From the NCBI GenBank assembly GCA_017438285.1, contig JAFRVY010000075.1, forward strand, positions 1 to 34,359: a DNA stretch of 34,359 nt. The letters are read 5' to 3'. This document shows positions 16,258 to 24,117 of the stretch, piece after piece. The notes beneath the pieces were generated by a model. It ran no database searches, was not told the origin of the DNA, and saw only the letters and a program-made list of their open reading frames with translations. The DNA comes from Bacillota bacterium. Its GTDB lineage: Bacteria > Bacillota > Clostridia > Peptostreptococcales > Anaerovoracaceae. The translations under genes and the position numbers were made by a program. Position 1 is the stretch's first letter; each line of letters begins with the position of its first letter.

Positions 16258-17589
16258 TTATATGAGCCCGGCATCCTTTGCTTCCTGGGTCAGCTGGTCC
16301 CGGAAATCCGGATGGGCCAGACGGATCATGGCACGGACGCGGTCTGACATATTCAGGACCTTGAGGTTGATGCAGCCATATTCGGTGGCCAGATACTGCA
16401 CCTCACTGCGCGGTGTCGTGACCGGCGTACCGTATGGCAGTTCCAGCGTGATCTTGCTCCTGCGCTGTCCGTTCTTCACGAATGAGGAAGACAGGGCGAT
16501 GATGGACTTGCCGCCTTCCGACCACTGGGCGCCTTTGACGAAATCAAGCTGTCCGCCGACAGCGCTTTGTTGCTGGAAGCCCATGGCGTCCGCTGCGACC
16601 TCGCCGTAGACATTGACGGCCATAGCGGAATTGATGGAAATCATGCGCTTGTTCCTGCAGATGCGTCTCGCATCGTTGACGAATGGGAACGGCGCGCCGT
16701 AGATCTCAGGATTGTGATCCATGAAGTCGTACATCTCCTGTGTTCCCGCTGAGAAGGAGAAGACGCTCTTCCCGTCCATGAAGCCTTTGCATTTGTTGGT
16801 GACGTTGCCTTCTTTCATGAGCATCATCATCGGCTGACTGAACAGCTCGGAGAAAATGCCGAGGTCGTTTCGGTGTTTCAGATCGTAGCCGATCGCCGTC
16901 GAGACTTTGCCAAGGCCAAGCTGCAGGGTAGCGCCATCGGGAACCTCAGCCACAACATGTCCGGAGATCTGTCTTGAGATATCATCGATCTCATCCGGCA
17001 TCAGTTCCGGCGCGTTGTTGTCCGTATAGACGATGCCGGCGACCTTTGGATGATTCCCACTGATCAGGTTGTCGTGCCCGAGAATGTATGGGCTTCCCGT
17101 GTTGCTTTCGAGGAAGATCTCCCGGCGCGTTTCCTGGACCACGTACTTGTGATCGCAGATGCCCGCGGAGCCGTAGGAATAGTTGCCGTCCCCGTCAGGT
17201 CTTGAGACCTGCAGGAAACTGATGTCCGGCTTTCCGATCTCTCGAATCCACAGATCCACCTGACTCAAATGAAAGGATGTGAACTCAAAGGCCATGTTGT
17301 GTTTTCTGTGCGCCCTGCGTTCACCGGCCCCGAGAAAGAATGTATTGAATGTAAATGGGTTTCCCTTTTGTCCCGGCGGGATGTCCGTCGGCCAGTCCGT
17401 GTCAAACATCCTGCACGGGCTGATGGACATGGAACAAAGAAGAGTGATGTTTTCGAGTTCGTCCTTGCGGTCGTAGAGAGCGTCAAGCAGTTCATAAGCG
17501 AAGCTGCTGCTCGTCCCAACATAGACCCTGTCTCCGGATTTTACACTTTTGACCGCCTCAGCAGCGGTAATCATTTTGTTGTCAGTCAT
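16258..17589 (-). CDS. acyl-CoA:carboxylate CoA-transferase (Cat1/Cat2/But family)
   Basis: A 443-residue cytoplasmic CoA-transferase of the acetyl-CoA hydrolase/transferase family, which moves CoA between acetate and acids such as butyrate, propionate or 4-hydroxybutyrate. The C-terminal half holds LQLGLGKVSTAIG (223-234) and the expected catalytic Glu248 in DLGIFSELF, the counterpart of 'LGIHTEMF' in butyryl-CoA:acetate CoA-transferase. The length is normal. Phe-Ser in place of the common His-Thr/Ser before the catalytic Glu, and LGKVS in place of GIPxA, suggest a divergent subgroup, so the substrate is uncertain. It is the last gene of a - strand operon, 12 nt after the histidine-rich protein gene. 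CTGGAGAT lies just before the ATG. Its position beside the aldehyde oxidoreductase genes suggests it acts on the acid they form. Confidence 0.87.
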   Translation of the reverse strand: MTDNKMITAAEAVKSVKSGDRVYVGTSSSFAYELLDALYDRKDELENITLLCSMSISPCRMFDTDWPTDIPPGQKGNPFTFNTFFLGAGERRAHRKHNMAFEFTSFHLSQVDLWIREIGKPDISFLQVSRPDGDGNYSYGSAGICDHKYVVQETRREIFLESNTGSPYILGHDNLISGNHPKVAGIVYTDNNAPELMPDEIDDISRQISGHVVAEVPDGATLQLGLGKVSTAIGYDLKHRNDLGIFSELFSQPMMMLMKEGNVTNKCKGFMDGKSVFSFSAGTQEMYDFMDHNPEIYGAPFPFVNDARRICRNKRMISINSAMAVNVYGEVAADAMGFQQQSAVGGQLDFVKGAQWSEGGKSIIALSSSFVKNGQRRSKITLELPYGTPVTTPRSEVQYLATEYGCINLKVLNMSDRVRAMIRLAHPDFRDQLTQEAKDAGLI

Positions 17590-17601
17590 ATATATCTCCA
17601 G

Positions 17602-18429
17602 TTATTCTCCCCAGAAAAAAGCAAGCAATGCATCGTGCAGATCCTGAAGATTCTTCTTCTGTGCCTGCACATCAAATAGCGCTTCTGTCGCTGCGATCTC
17701 TTTCGGGCTTTGTGCAGTTTCCCGAACCTGCGGCGCCTCGTGGCTGTGTTCGTGATTCCCATCGTGCACGTGTACCAGGTGGGTGTTGGAATCTCCCATC
17801 CCGTAAACCAGCTCGAGGATGTGAACGGCGTCGAAGCCGCGTTTCTTCATGGAATTGCGCACTTCGATGCTGCTCGTCAAAAACGGAATGCGCGAAACAT
17901 CAGCAGGATTCACGTCGCTGCTCTCAGGATCATAGATGACGGCGCCCATGTTGTCCGCCAGTTCTGCAACGGCATCCCTGAATCCGTATTCTTCCGGTTC
18001 CGAAAGGCGAAACAGTTCCCGGCTGCATCCGCCGCTGATGCTGTTTGCAATCAGCTCGTCATAGAGAGATACGGTCGGGATCTCGCCGAGACTGCCGCGA
18101 AAGAACTTTCTGTCTTCCGGCGTGGTCAGGATGACCGTAGGCTTGCCGAGTGCGCGCCACTGGCTCAGAAGCCTTTGCTGATACTTGCGGTTGAGCAGCG
18201 GGTCGGAACCGTAGCCTTTGTACAGAAACATCGCTGTGTCGGGATGCTGATGAAGCAGCGAATCGTACAGCAAAACCACGAGTTTCGGTTCTGACTGTGC
18301 GAGGGTGATTCCCGGAAACAGCGCATAAGAACAGGCCTCGAAAGGCCTGCCTGTTTTTTGATCGATTGGTGCGCGAACGACCGCAAAGGATTCGTTCGGA
18401 AACGGCGTTTCTTTGCTGTTTTGGTTCAT
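17602..18429 (-). CDS. unrecognised protein with a histidine-rich segment
   Basis: A 275-residue soluble protein that I cannot assign to a family. There is no signal peptide or membrane segment. The N-terminal two thirds look like an alpha/beta fold (SEPKLVVLLYDSLL, LGKPTVILTTPEDRKFF, NMGAVIYDPESSDVNP). About 60 residues before the end is a histidine-rich stretch with HLVHVHDGNHEHSHE, a likely metal-binding or metal-storage segment, followed by a helical tail. The start at 18429 is chosen over a GTG at 18453 because AGGGAG lies just upstream; it starts 1 nt after the desulfurase-like gene stop (TAGCATG). Being tightly packed between that gene and the CoA-transferase suggests a role in the molybdenum-hydroxylase system, for example metal or sulfur/selenium handling, but this is inference from position. 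Confidence 0.8.
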   Translation of the reverse strand: MNQNSKETPFPNESFAVVRAPIDQKTGRPFEACSYALFPGITLAQSEPKLVVLLYDSLLHQHPDTAMFLYKGYGSDPLLNRKYQQRLLSQWRALGKPTVILTTPEDRKFFRGSLGEIPTVSLYDELIANSISGGCSRELFRLSEPEEYGFRDAVAELADNMGAVIYDPESSDVNPADVSRIPFLTSSIEVRNSMKKRGFDAVHILELVYGMGDSNTHLVHVHDGNHEHSHEAPQVRETAQSPKEIAATEALFDVQAQKKNLQDLHDALLAFFWGE

Positions 18430-18430
18430 G

Positions 18431-19570
18431 CTAGTCTCCCTGTGCGATTTCACTGACAGCGCTCAAGAAAGTATCGATTTCCTCCTTGGTGGTGAACAGA
18501 CCCGGACTCACGCGCACGGTTCCGCCGAGATCAAAAGTCCCGAGCATGCGGTGGGTGTCCGGAGCACACTGCAGTCCTGAACGGACAGAAATATCGTAAT
18601 ATGTTTCCAGAATCATCGCCACATCAGCGCAGTCCATACCTTCGATGTTGAAGGAGACGGCTGCCGCGCGAGGCGATGTCAGCGGCCCGTAGATGACCAC
18701 GCCCGGAATGGCGGCCAGCCCGTCGATCAGGTGCTGGAGCATCTGCTGCTCCTCGTGATAGATACCGCTGACCGAACGTTCCAGAATGTAGCGCGTTCCC
18801 GCGCAAAGGCCTGCCAGACCAACAGCGTTCTGGGTTCCTGCTTCGTAGTAATAAGGGAGCTGCTCCGGCTGCAGACGCACTTCTGAGAAGACGCCCGTCC
18901 CGCCCGATCTGATCGGATGCGGCGATACGGTTTCCGACACGTAAAGGCCGCCGGTTCCCGTTGGTCCGAGCAAAGACTTGTGCCCAGGAAAGGCCAGAAG
19001 GTCGATATTCATCTTGACAACATCGATAGGGACCGCGCCTGCCGACTGGGCGGCGTCCACCATGAACGGCACGCCTGCCTCACGGCAGATGGCGCCGATT
19101 TCTTCGATCGGATTCAAGGTTCCCGTGACATTGGAAGCATGGCTCATAATGACCAGCTTGGTTTCCGGACAGATGGCTGCGCGGATCTCATTTAGGTCAG
19201 CGCCTTTGACGGGGTCTGTGGAGACTTTTGTAACGTGTACGCCGGCATCTTCAAGATAGGCCAGCGGACGGGTAACGGCGTTATGCTCTATCTGACTGGT
19301 GATCACATGATCGCCCGGCTTCAGCATGCCTTGAAGACCCAGGTTGATAGCATCGGTCGCGTTGAGCGCAAAGACGATGCGATTCGGGTCAGCAATGTGA
19401 AACAGCTGGGCCAGAACCGCGCGCGCTTCCGTCATATCAGTGGCAGCCAGACGTGATTTTTCCGAGTTGGATCTGCCCGGATTGCCGCCCCTTCTGAGGG
19501 ACTCCGATACGGCCGTATATACACTTTCCGGTTTCGGCCACGAAGTAGCTGCGTTATCGAGATATATCAT
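18431..19570 (-). CDS. cysteine desulfurase-like protein (EF2568-type subfamily)
   Basis: A 379-residue PLP-dependent class V aminotransferase of the NifS/SufS type, which takes sulfur (or selenium) from cysteine (or selenocysteine) as a persulfide. Visible features are MIYLDNAATSWPKP at the start, IEHNA with His96 over the cofactor, VDAAQSAG (171-178), the PLP lysine Lys198 in FPGHKSLLGPTG, and the sulfur-accepting Cys335 in SGLQCAP. The YLDNAATSWPKP start and compact length match the subfamily named after Enterococcus EF2568, which is often found with selenium-dependent molybdenum hydroxylases. AAAGGAG before 19570 decides the start; an upstream in-frame start at 19621 has no such site. It is the first gene of the - strand operon and diverges from the first oxidoreductase gene. 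It probably delivers S or Se to the molybdenum cofactor. Confidence 0.9.
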   Translation of the reverse strand: MIYLDNAATSWPKPESVYTAVSESLRRGGNPGRSNSEKSRLAATDMTEARAVLAQLFHIADPNRIVFALNATDAINLGLQGMLKPGDHVITSQIEHNAVTRPLAYLEDAGVHVTKVSTDPVKGADLNEIRAAICPETKLVIMSHASNVTGTLNPIEEIGAICREAGVPFMVDAAQSAGAVPIDVVKMNIDLLAFPGHKSLLGPTGTGGLYVSETVSPHPIRSGGTGVFSEVRLQPEQLPYYYEAGTQNAVGLAGLCAGTRYILERSVSGIYHEEQQMLQHLIDGLAAIPGVVIYGPLTSPRAAAVSFNIEGMDCADVAMILETYYDISVRSGLQCAPDTHRMLGTFDLGGTVRVSPGLFTTKEEIDTFLSAVSEIAQGD

Positions 19571-19600
19571 GATTATTAACTCCTTTGCTTGCTTATTAAA

Positions 19601-19609
19601 AGTATAACA
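19601..19609 (-). promoter_or_regulatory. extended -10 promoter of the desulfurase operon
   Basis: The - strand reads TGTTATACT, an extended -10 box (5 of 6 in the hexamer), 30 nt before the start codon at 19570. It faces away from the oxidoreductase promoter in the 216-bp divergent gap. Confidence 0.5.
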
Positions 19610-19661
19610 TATCATGGACAAAGTAGTCGCTTTTTTTTAATACCCAAAACGTTGAAAACAG

Positions 19662-19671
19662 CACGTTTTGT
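19662..19671 (+). promoter_or_regulatory. shared element CACGTTTTGT upstream of the first oxidoreductase gene
   Basis: CACGTTTTGT lies 6 bp before the -35 box, within the short palindrome GCAC-N5-GTGC. A further inverted copy of its core, CAAAACG, occurs at 19645-19651. The same 10 bases, in the same orientation to the gene, occur at the promoter of the second oxidoreductase (27208-27217). It is a candidate binding site for a common regulator. Confidence 0.4.
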
Positions 19672-19677
19672 GCGGTT

Positions 19678-19706
19678 TTGACAGCAAACTTGTGATTGAC
19701 GATAAT
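19678..19706 (+). promoter_or_regulatory. promoter of the first aldehyde oxidoreductase gene
   Basis: A consensus TTGACA (19678-19683) and GATAAT (19701-19706) are 17 bp apart. The leader to the ATG at 19787 is about 73 nt and shows no fold I recognise. Confidence 0.7.
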
Positions 19707-19786
19707 ACTGTAAACTGATAAACTTTTTGTATGAATGGCGACAAAAACAAACAAGTCATATAGTCAATTATCGAATGGAGGAAATC

Positions 19787-22660
19787 ATGAACTTACAGAA
19801 AATGACTCTCAAGATCAATGGCGCAGACAGAATGTTCATCTGCAATCCTGAAAAGGATACATTGGCAGATGTCATCCGCCGTCTTGGTCTTACCGGAACG
19901 AAAGTAGGCTGCGGCACAGGCGTCTGCGGCGCATGCTCTGTCATTCTGAATGGCAAAGTCGTCCGTTCCTGCACAAAGAAAATAGCAAAAGTAGAAGAAT
20001 ACAGTGAAGTTACCACCATCGAGGGTATCGGACAACCGAACTTCCTGCATCCAATTCAGGTGGCGTTCATGTATCACGGCGCTGTACAGTGCGGTTTCTG
20101 TATCCCTGGATTCATCGTTTCAACCTATCAGCTTTTGAAAGAAAATCCGGATCCGACGAGAGAAGAAGTCCGCGACTGGTTCACAAAGCACAGAAACATC
20201 TGCAGATGTACGGGATATAAGCAGATCGTTGATTCTGTCATGCTGGCAGCCAAGTGCATGAGGGGCGAGATTTCTGTGAAGGATCTCGAAACTCCTGAAG
20301 CACCTGCCGGCGAACAGTACGGCAAGCCTTTGCTCCGTCCTTGCAATCTGGCAAGAGTCTGCGGCGTAGAGGACTACGGCGACGACATCGAGATGAAGAT
20401 GCCTTCGGGAACGCTGCACGCGGTCATGGTACAGCCGAGAGTAACATTCCATGCCAAGATCAAGAGCATCGATACATCAGAAGCAGAAAAGATGCCGGGC
20501 GTTTACAAGATCGTTACAGCGAAGGATGTCAAGGCAGTCGGTTGCGACAACAGAGTTGCATTCTTCAGTTTCTCACCGAGGACACTGGCAACGGAGAAAT
20601 CCCACTACGTAATAGCTGAAGACAAGATCATGAATTATGGCGACTGCATCGCTGTCGCTGTTGCTGATACAAAAGAACATGCAAGAGAAGCTGCGGCAAA
20701 GGTAACCTTTGATTACGAGCAGCTTCCGGAATACAGAAACTATCTGGATGCTGTTAAGCCTGACGCTATGCGTATCCACGACGATCACCCGAACATGTGG
20801 TGCATCCAGCCGACCATCAAGGGAGCAGGTCACGATACGGACAAGCTCTTTGAGACAGCGCCGTACGTAGTCGAAGGAAGCTTCTATTCACAGAGAGAAC
20901 CTCACGGACAGATCGAATCTGATACGATCCAGGCTTACTTCTCCGCAGACGGCATGCTTTGCGTACACTGCAAGGCGATGGCTATTGGAGCGCACCTTGC
21001 TGATATCGAAGAAGCAACAGGCATTCCGCAGGAGAAGATCCGCGTTATTGCAAATCCTACGGGCGCATCATTTGGATGGTCCACTTTCGGACAGTCATAT
21101 GCACTGGCTGCAGAAGTATGCCTTGCCTGCGACAATATGCCGGTAGCTGTTTCCATGACTTATCAGGAACATCTGGCTTACACAGGAAAGCGCGCTCCAT
21201 CATTCTCCAACTCGAGACTTGCCTGCGACGAAAACGGTAAGATCATCGCAGCTGAGTGGGACTTTGGTCTTGACCACGGTTCCTACAACGAGCTGGGCGA
21301 CGACCTGACCTGGAGACCGGCAAGATTCTGCTACTTCCCTTACAACGTACCGAACGTAAAGGGTCTTGCAAGAGTTGCATGTACGAACCACAACTACGGA
21401 ACGGCGTACAGAGGCTACGGTTCACCGCAGTCATATACCTGCTCCGAAGCGATGATGGATATGATGGCTGAGAAGATCGGAATGGATCCATTCGATATCA
21501 GATACATCAACGTAGCAAGAGAGGGCGACCTCAACGTTAACAGCAAGCCTTACAGAGAGTATCCGATGGAAGGCATGATGGATAAGCTCAAGCCGATCTA
21601 CGAAGAAGCAAAGGCTCGGGTAGCCGAGTGGAACAAGGATCACGAAGACGTCAAGAAGGGCGTCGGTATCGCATGGGGCGGCTACAACGTAACAGAAGGC
21701 GCGGCTGACCAGTGCACGCTGGGTATCGAGATCGCACCGGACGGCAAGTTCATCAAGTACGATACATGGCAGGACGTAGGACAGGGCGGCGATCTGGGTT
21801 CACTGATCATCACGCTGGAAGCGCTGAAGGAATTCGGCGTAACGAGCAAGGATATCATACTCCGTCAGAACGACAGTATCTACGGCGTTGACTCCGGCTC
21901 ATCCGCGTCATCACGTCAGCACTACATGAACAGTAAGGCTCTCGTCATGGCTGTCGAAAAGATGAAAGACGCCATGCGTAAGCCGGACGGAACCTATAGA
22001 ACATACGATGAAATGGTCGCAGAGGGACTGCCGCTCAGATACGATGCGCAGTACACCAACTCGGACGACGATACGCTGTCAGACCTGAATCCTGATACAG
22101 GCGTGGGCGAACCAACTCCTGCGTTCACCTATTCCCTGTACATGGCTGTCGTATCCGTTGACATGAGCAATGGTAAGACGACTGTTGACAGACTGGTCGG
22201 CATCGATGACGTAGGCGTTATCGGCAACCCTGTCTGCCTCGACGGACAGGCTTACAGCGGAATCGCTCACTCGATCGGATATGCACTCTGGGAAGACTAC
22301 GACGATGTCAAGAAGCACAACAATCTGGCAGGCATGGGAATCGCAACAGCGAACATGCTGCCTGATGACATCGAGCTCATCCACATGTGCACGCCAAGAA
22401 ACACGAACCCGTTCGGTTCATCCGGCGGATCGGAAGCGTTCCAGTCAGGCGACCACATGGCAGTCATCAACGCCATCAATAACGCGACAGGCGTAAGGAT
22501 CCACGAACTGCCGGCAAGACCGGAGAAGGTCAAGGCAGGTATCGATGCTCTCACTAAGGGAGAACCGAATCCGAACGTACCTGAGAAGTATTTCCTGGGA
22601 TCCGACTTCAAGGAAACCATGGAAGACATCCGCAAGAATCCGGCTATTCCGGAGGAATAA
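19787..22660 (+). CDS. molybdenum aldehyde oxidoreductase, Mop type (paralogue 1)
   Basis: A 957-residue one-chain molybdenum hydroxylase closely resembling Desulfovibrio gigas aldehyde oxidoreductase (Mop), which oxidises aldehydes to acids with water as oxygen source. The plant-type [2Fe-2S] cluster uses Cys42, Cys47, Cys50 and Cys62; the second uses Cys102, Cys105, Cys139 and Cys141. The molybdopterin domain has YRGYGSPQ, GQGGDLGS, and near the C-terminus FGSSGGSEAF, whose Glu aligns with the catalytic Glu of the family (Mop has GVGE). There is no FAD domain or partner, so electrons probably go to ferredoxin or flavodoxin. TGGAGG before 19787 sets the start. Similarity to the second copy is very high in the iron-sulfur part. 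Substrate (aldehyde, purine or N-heterocycle) is not certain. Confidence 0.93.
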   Translation: MNLQKMTLKINGADRMFICNPEKDTLADVIRRLGLTGTKVGCGTGVCGACSVILNGKVVRSCTKKIAKVEEYSEVTTIEGIGQPNFLHPIQVAFMYHGAVQCGFCIPGFIVSTYQLLKENPDPTREEVRDWFTKHRNICRCTGYKQIVDSVMLAAKCMRGEISVKDLETPEAPAGEQYGKPLLRPCNLARVCGVEDYGDDIEMKMPSGTLHAVMVQPRVTFHAKIKSIDTSEAEKMPGVYKIVTAKDVKAVGCDNRVAFFSFSPRTLATEKSHYVIAEDKIMNYGDCIAVAVADTKEHAREAAAKVTFDYEQLPEYRNYLDAVKPDAMRIHDDHPNMWCIQPTIKGAGHDTDKLFETAPYVVEGSFYSQREPHGQIESDTIQAYFSADGMLCVHCKAMAIGAHLADIEEATGIPQEKIRVIANPTGASFGWSTFGQSYALAAEVCLACDNMPVAVSMTYQEHLAYTGKRAPSFSNSRLACDENGKIIAAEWDFGLDHGSYNELGDDLTWRPARFCYFPYNVPNVKGLARVACTNHNYGTAYRGYGSPQSYTCSEAMMDMMAEKIGMDPFDIRYINVAREGDLNVNSKPYREYPMEGMMDKLKPIYEEAKARVAEWNKDHEDVKKGVGIAWGGYNVTEGAADQCTLGIEIAPDGKFIKYDTWQDVGQGGDLGSLIITLEALKEFGVTSKDIILRQNDSIYGVDSGSSASSRQHYMNSKALVMAVEKMKDAMRKPDGTYRTYDEMVAEGLPLRYDAQYTNSDDDTLSDLNPDTGVGEPTPAFTYSLYMAVVSVDMSNGKTTVDRLVGIDDVGVIGNPVCLDGQAYSGIAHSIGYALWEDYDDVKKHNNLAGMGIATANMLPDDIELIHMCTPRNTNPFGSSGGSEAFQSGDHMAVINAINNATGVRIHELPARPEKVKAGIDALTKGEPNPNVPEKYFLGSDFKETMEDIRKNPAIPEE

Positions 22661-22698
22661 GCCGGGCCGAATCGGTTAGTTAAACGGTTGTCATTTGA

Positions 22699-22707
22699 TG
22701 ATATAAT
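22699..22707 (+). promoter_or_regulatory. extended -10 promoter of the E1/sulfur-carrier pair
   Basis: TGATATAAT is a perfect extended -10 box 67 nt before the HesA-type start codon. The expected start site (about 22714) falls inside the left arm of the terminator hairpin 22709-22737, so these transcripts would lack half of the stem and escape termination. Confidence 0.55.
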
Positions 22708-22708
22708 A

Positions 22709-22740
22709 AAGCAGGGGATCGGCTCGGTTCCCTGCTTTTG
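22709..22740 (+). terminator. terminator of oxidoreductase 1, overlapping the next promoter
   Basis: A 13-bp stem (22709-22721 with 22725-22737, including two G-U pairs) with a 3-nt loop is followed by a short T run. It is 48 nt after the oxidoreductase stop codon. Confidence 0.75.
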
Positions 22741-22773
22741 AAAATATTAAACCTTTTAGGAAAGAGGAAAGTT

Positions 22774-23790
22774 ATGCAAGTCGGAAGATATCACAGACAG
22801 GAGATATTCTATCCAATAGGATCTGAGGGCCAGCAAAAGCTCAAGGGCGCAAGAGTCTGCATTATAGGAATCGGTGCGTTGGGTGCGTCCGTTGCCAACA
22901 TGCTTGCGCAGGCAGGCGTTGGCTATTTGAGACTGATCGACAGAGATATCGTCGAACTCACCAATCTTCAGAGACAGGTGCTGTTTACCGAAGATGATGT
23001 CAAGCAGCAGCTCCCAAAGGCTGAAGCGGCGCGAATGCACATATCGCAGATGAATTCAGAGATCGAGATCGAGGCTAAGATCGTTGACGTCAATCCATAT
23101 AACATCGAGAAGTTGATCACAGATGTGGACGTTGTTGTTGACGGATTGGATAATCTTGAAACGCGATACCTGCTCAACGAAGCGTGTGACAAGCACGGCA
23201 TCCGTTATGTTTATGGCGGAGTAGTCGGCAGCGGGGGAATGATGATGAATGTATTGCCGGGCGAGACGCCTTGTCTCGAATGTTTGCTCGGACCACTTCC
23301 GGAAGAAGGAAGTTATGACACCTGCGATACGGTTGGCGTAATCAGTCCGATCACCAACATCGTCGCGTCCTATGAGGCGGCGGAGACCATGAAGCTTTTG
23401 CTCGATTCAGAGTCGGTATGCAGGCAGGCGATCTCCATGGACGCATGGGACAGTTACACGGAATTCTTCGACGTGGATAAGGATCCTGAGTGCCCGGTTT
23501 GCGGCAAGCATCAGTATACGCTGCTGGAACGCAGACAAAAGAACTATACAGCTTCCCTTTGCGGACACGACGCGTATCAGATCACACCGGAAGATGACGG
23601 AACTTTTGATTATGACGGCATCGTCGCCGCCCTGGAGACAGAGGGTGAAGCAAAACGAAACCGTTTCTTCACCACCTTCAAAAATGATGAGGTGGATTTC
23701 AAACTATTTCCTGATGGACGTGCTATAATAAACGGTGTAAAAGATGGAGAAGCAGCCCGTCAGGTTTTCGCTAAGTATATCGATCGATAG
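22774..23790 (+). CDS. HesA/MoeB/ThiF-type E1 adenylyltransferase
   Basis: A 338-residue E1-like enzyme that adenylates the C-terminal Gly of a ubiquitin-like sulfur carrier, almost certainly the protein encoded next to it. The nucleotide site is GIGALG (32-37), with Asp56, Asn64, Arg67 and Lys82 in the family positions and Asp123 in VVDGLDN. Zinc is held by Cys167/Cys170 and Cys240/Cys243. Cys184 in TCDTVGVISP is at the place of the conserved active-site loop cysteine. A C-terminal extension (about 255-338) ends with LFPDGRAIINGVKD, a tail also seen in other HesA-like proteins. The start at 22774 is set by AAAGAGGAAAG; the frame is open upstream to 22738. It sits between two molybdenum oxidoreductase genes, so a role in molybdopterin sulfur transfer is likely; thiamine synthesis is the alternative. 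Confidence 0.9.
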   Translation: MQVGRYHRQEIFYPIGSEGQQKLKGARVCIIGIGALGASVANMLAQAGVGYLRLIDRDIVELTNLQRQVLFTEDDVKQQLPKAEAARMHISQMNSEIEIEAKIVDVNPYNIEKLITDVDVVVDGLDNLETRYLLNEACDKHGIRYVYGGVVGSGGMMMNVLPGETPCLECLLGPLPEEGSYDTCDTVGVISPITNIVASYEAAETMKLLLDSESVCRQAISMDAWDSYTEFFDVDKDPECPVCGKHQYTLLERRQKNYTASLCGHDAYQITPEDDGTFDYDGIVAALETEGEAKRNRFFTTFKNDEVDFKLFPDGRAIINGVKDGEAARQVFAKYIDR

Positions 23791-23805
23791 GGGTGAGGAT
23801 AAATA

Positions 23806-24045
23806 ATGAAGATAAAGATTCTATTCAATGGTCCGGTCAGACAGCTCAACGGATGGAAGAACGTTGCAACTATTGAACTTCCGGATGGAGCCACCGGCTA
23901 TGATCTGTGTGACTATTTCAATATCATACCGGGCAAGACCAGACTGTATGGGTTCCTGATCAGGGACGGTAAGAAAATAAAAGAGGAAGAGGAACTCCAC
24001 GATGGTGAGACCATCAAAGTAAACGGCAAGACATCGGGAGGCTGA
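23806..24045 (+). CDS. MoaD/ThiS-like sulfur carrier ending in Gly-Gly
   Basis: A 79-residue beta-grasp protein of the MoaD/ThiS type. It starts with the strand MKIKILFNGPVR, has the ATIELPDGAT turn, an RLYGFLIRDGKKI strand and EEELHDGETIKV, and ends in TSGG, the diglycine needed for adenylation and thiocarboxylate formation. The E1-like gene ends 15 nt upstream, with GGGGTGAGGAT as ribosome site. Known roles for such pairs are molybdopterin synthase (with MoaE), thiamine thiazole synthesis (with ThiG), and other sulfur transfers. Neither MoaE nor ThiG is encoded in the window. The location between two oxidoreductase genes favours cofactor sulfur chemistry. Confidence 0.88.
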   Translation: MKIKILFNGPVRQLNGWKNVATIELPDGATGYDLCDYFNIIPGKTRLYGFLIRDGKKIKEEEELHDGETIKVNGKTSGG

Positions 24046-24058
24046 TATTAAACAAACA

Positions 24059-24095
24059 AAACACGGACATGCTCAGCATGTCCGTGTTTTTCTTT
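24059..24095. terminator. strong bidirectional terminator
   Basis: ACACGGACATGC (24061-24072) pairs with GCATGTCCGTGT (24076-24087) around a 3-nt loop, with A and T runs outside. It ends the E1/sulfur-carrier operon (+) and the second oxidoreductase gene (-, stop 24118). Confidence 0.93.
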
Positions 24096-24117
24096 TAAGT
24101 GATTGTGCAGCGGGAAA

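Noticed and set aside
19727..19786. Upstream start for oxidoreductase 1
   Set aside because: The extra 20 residues have no ribosome site, and the start at 19787 gives the same N-terminus as the paralogue, with a good site before it.
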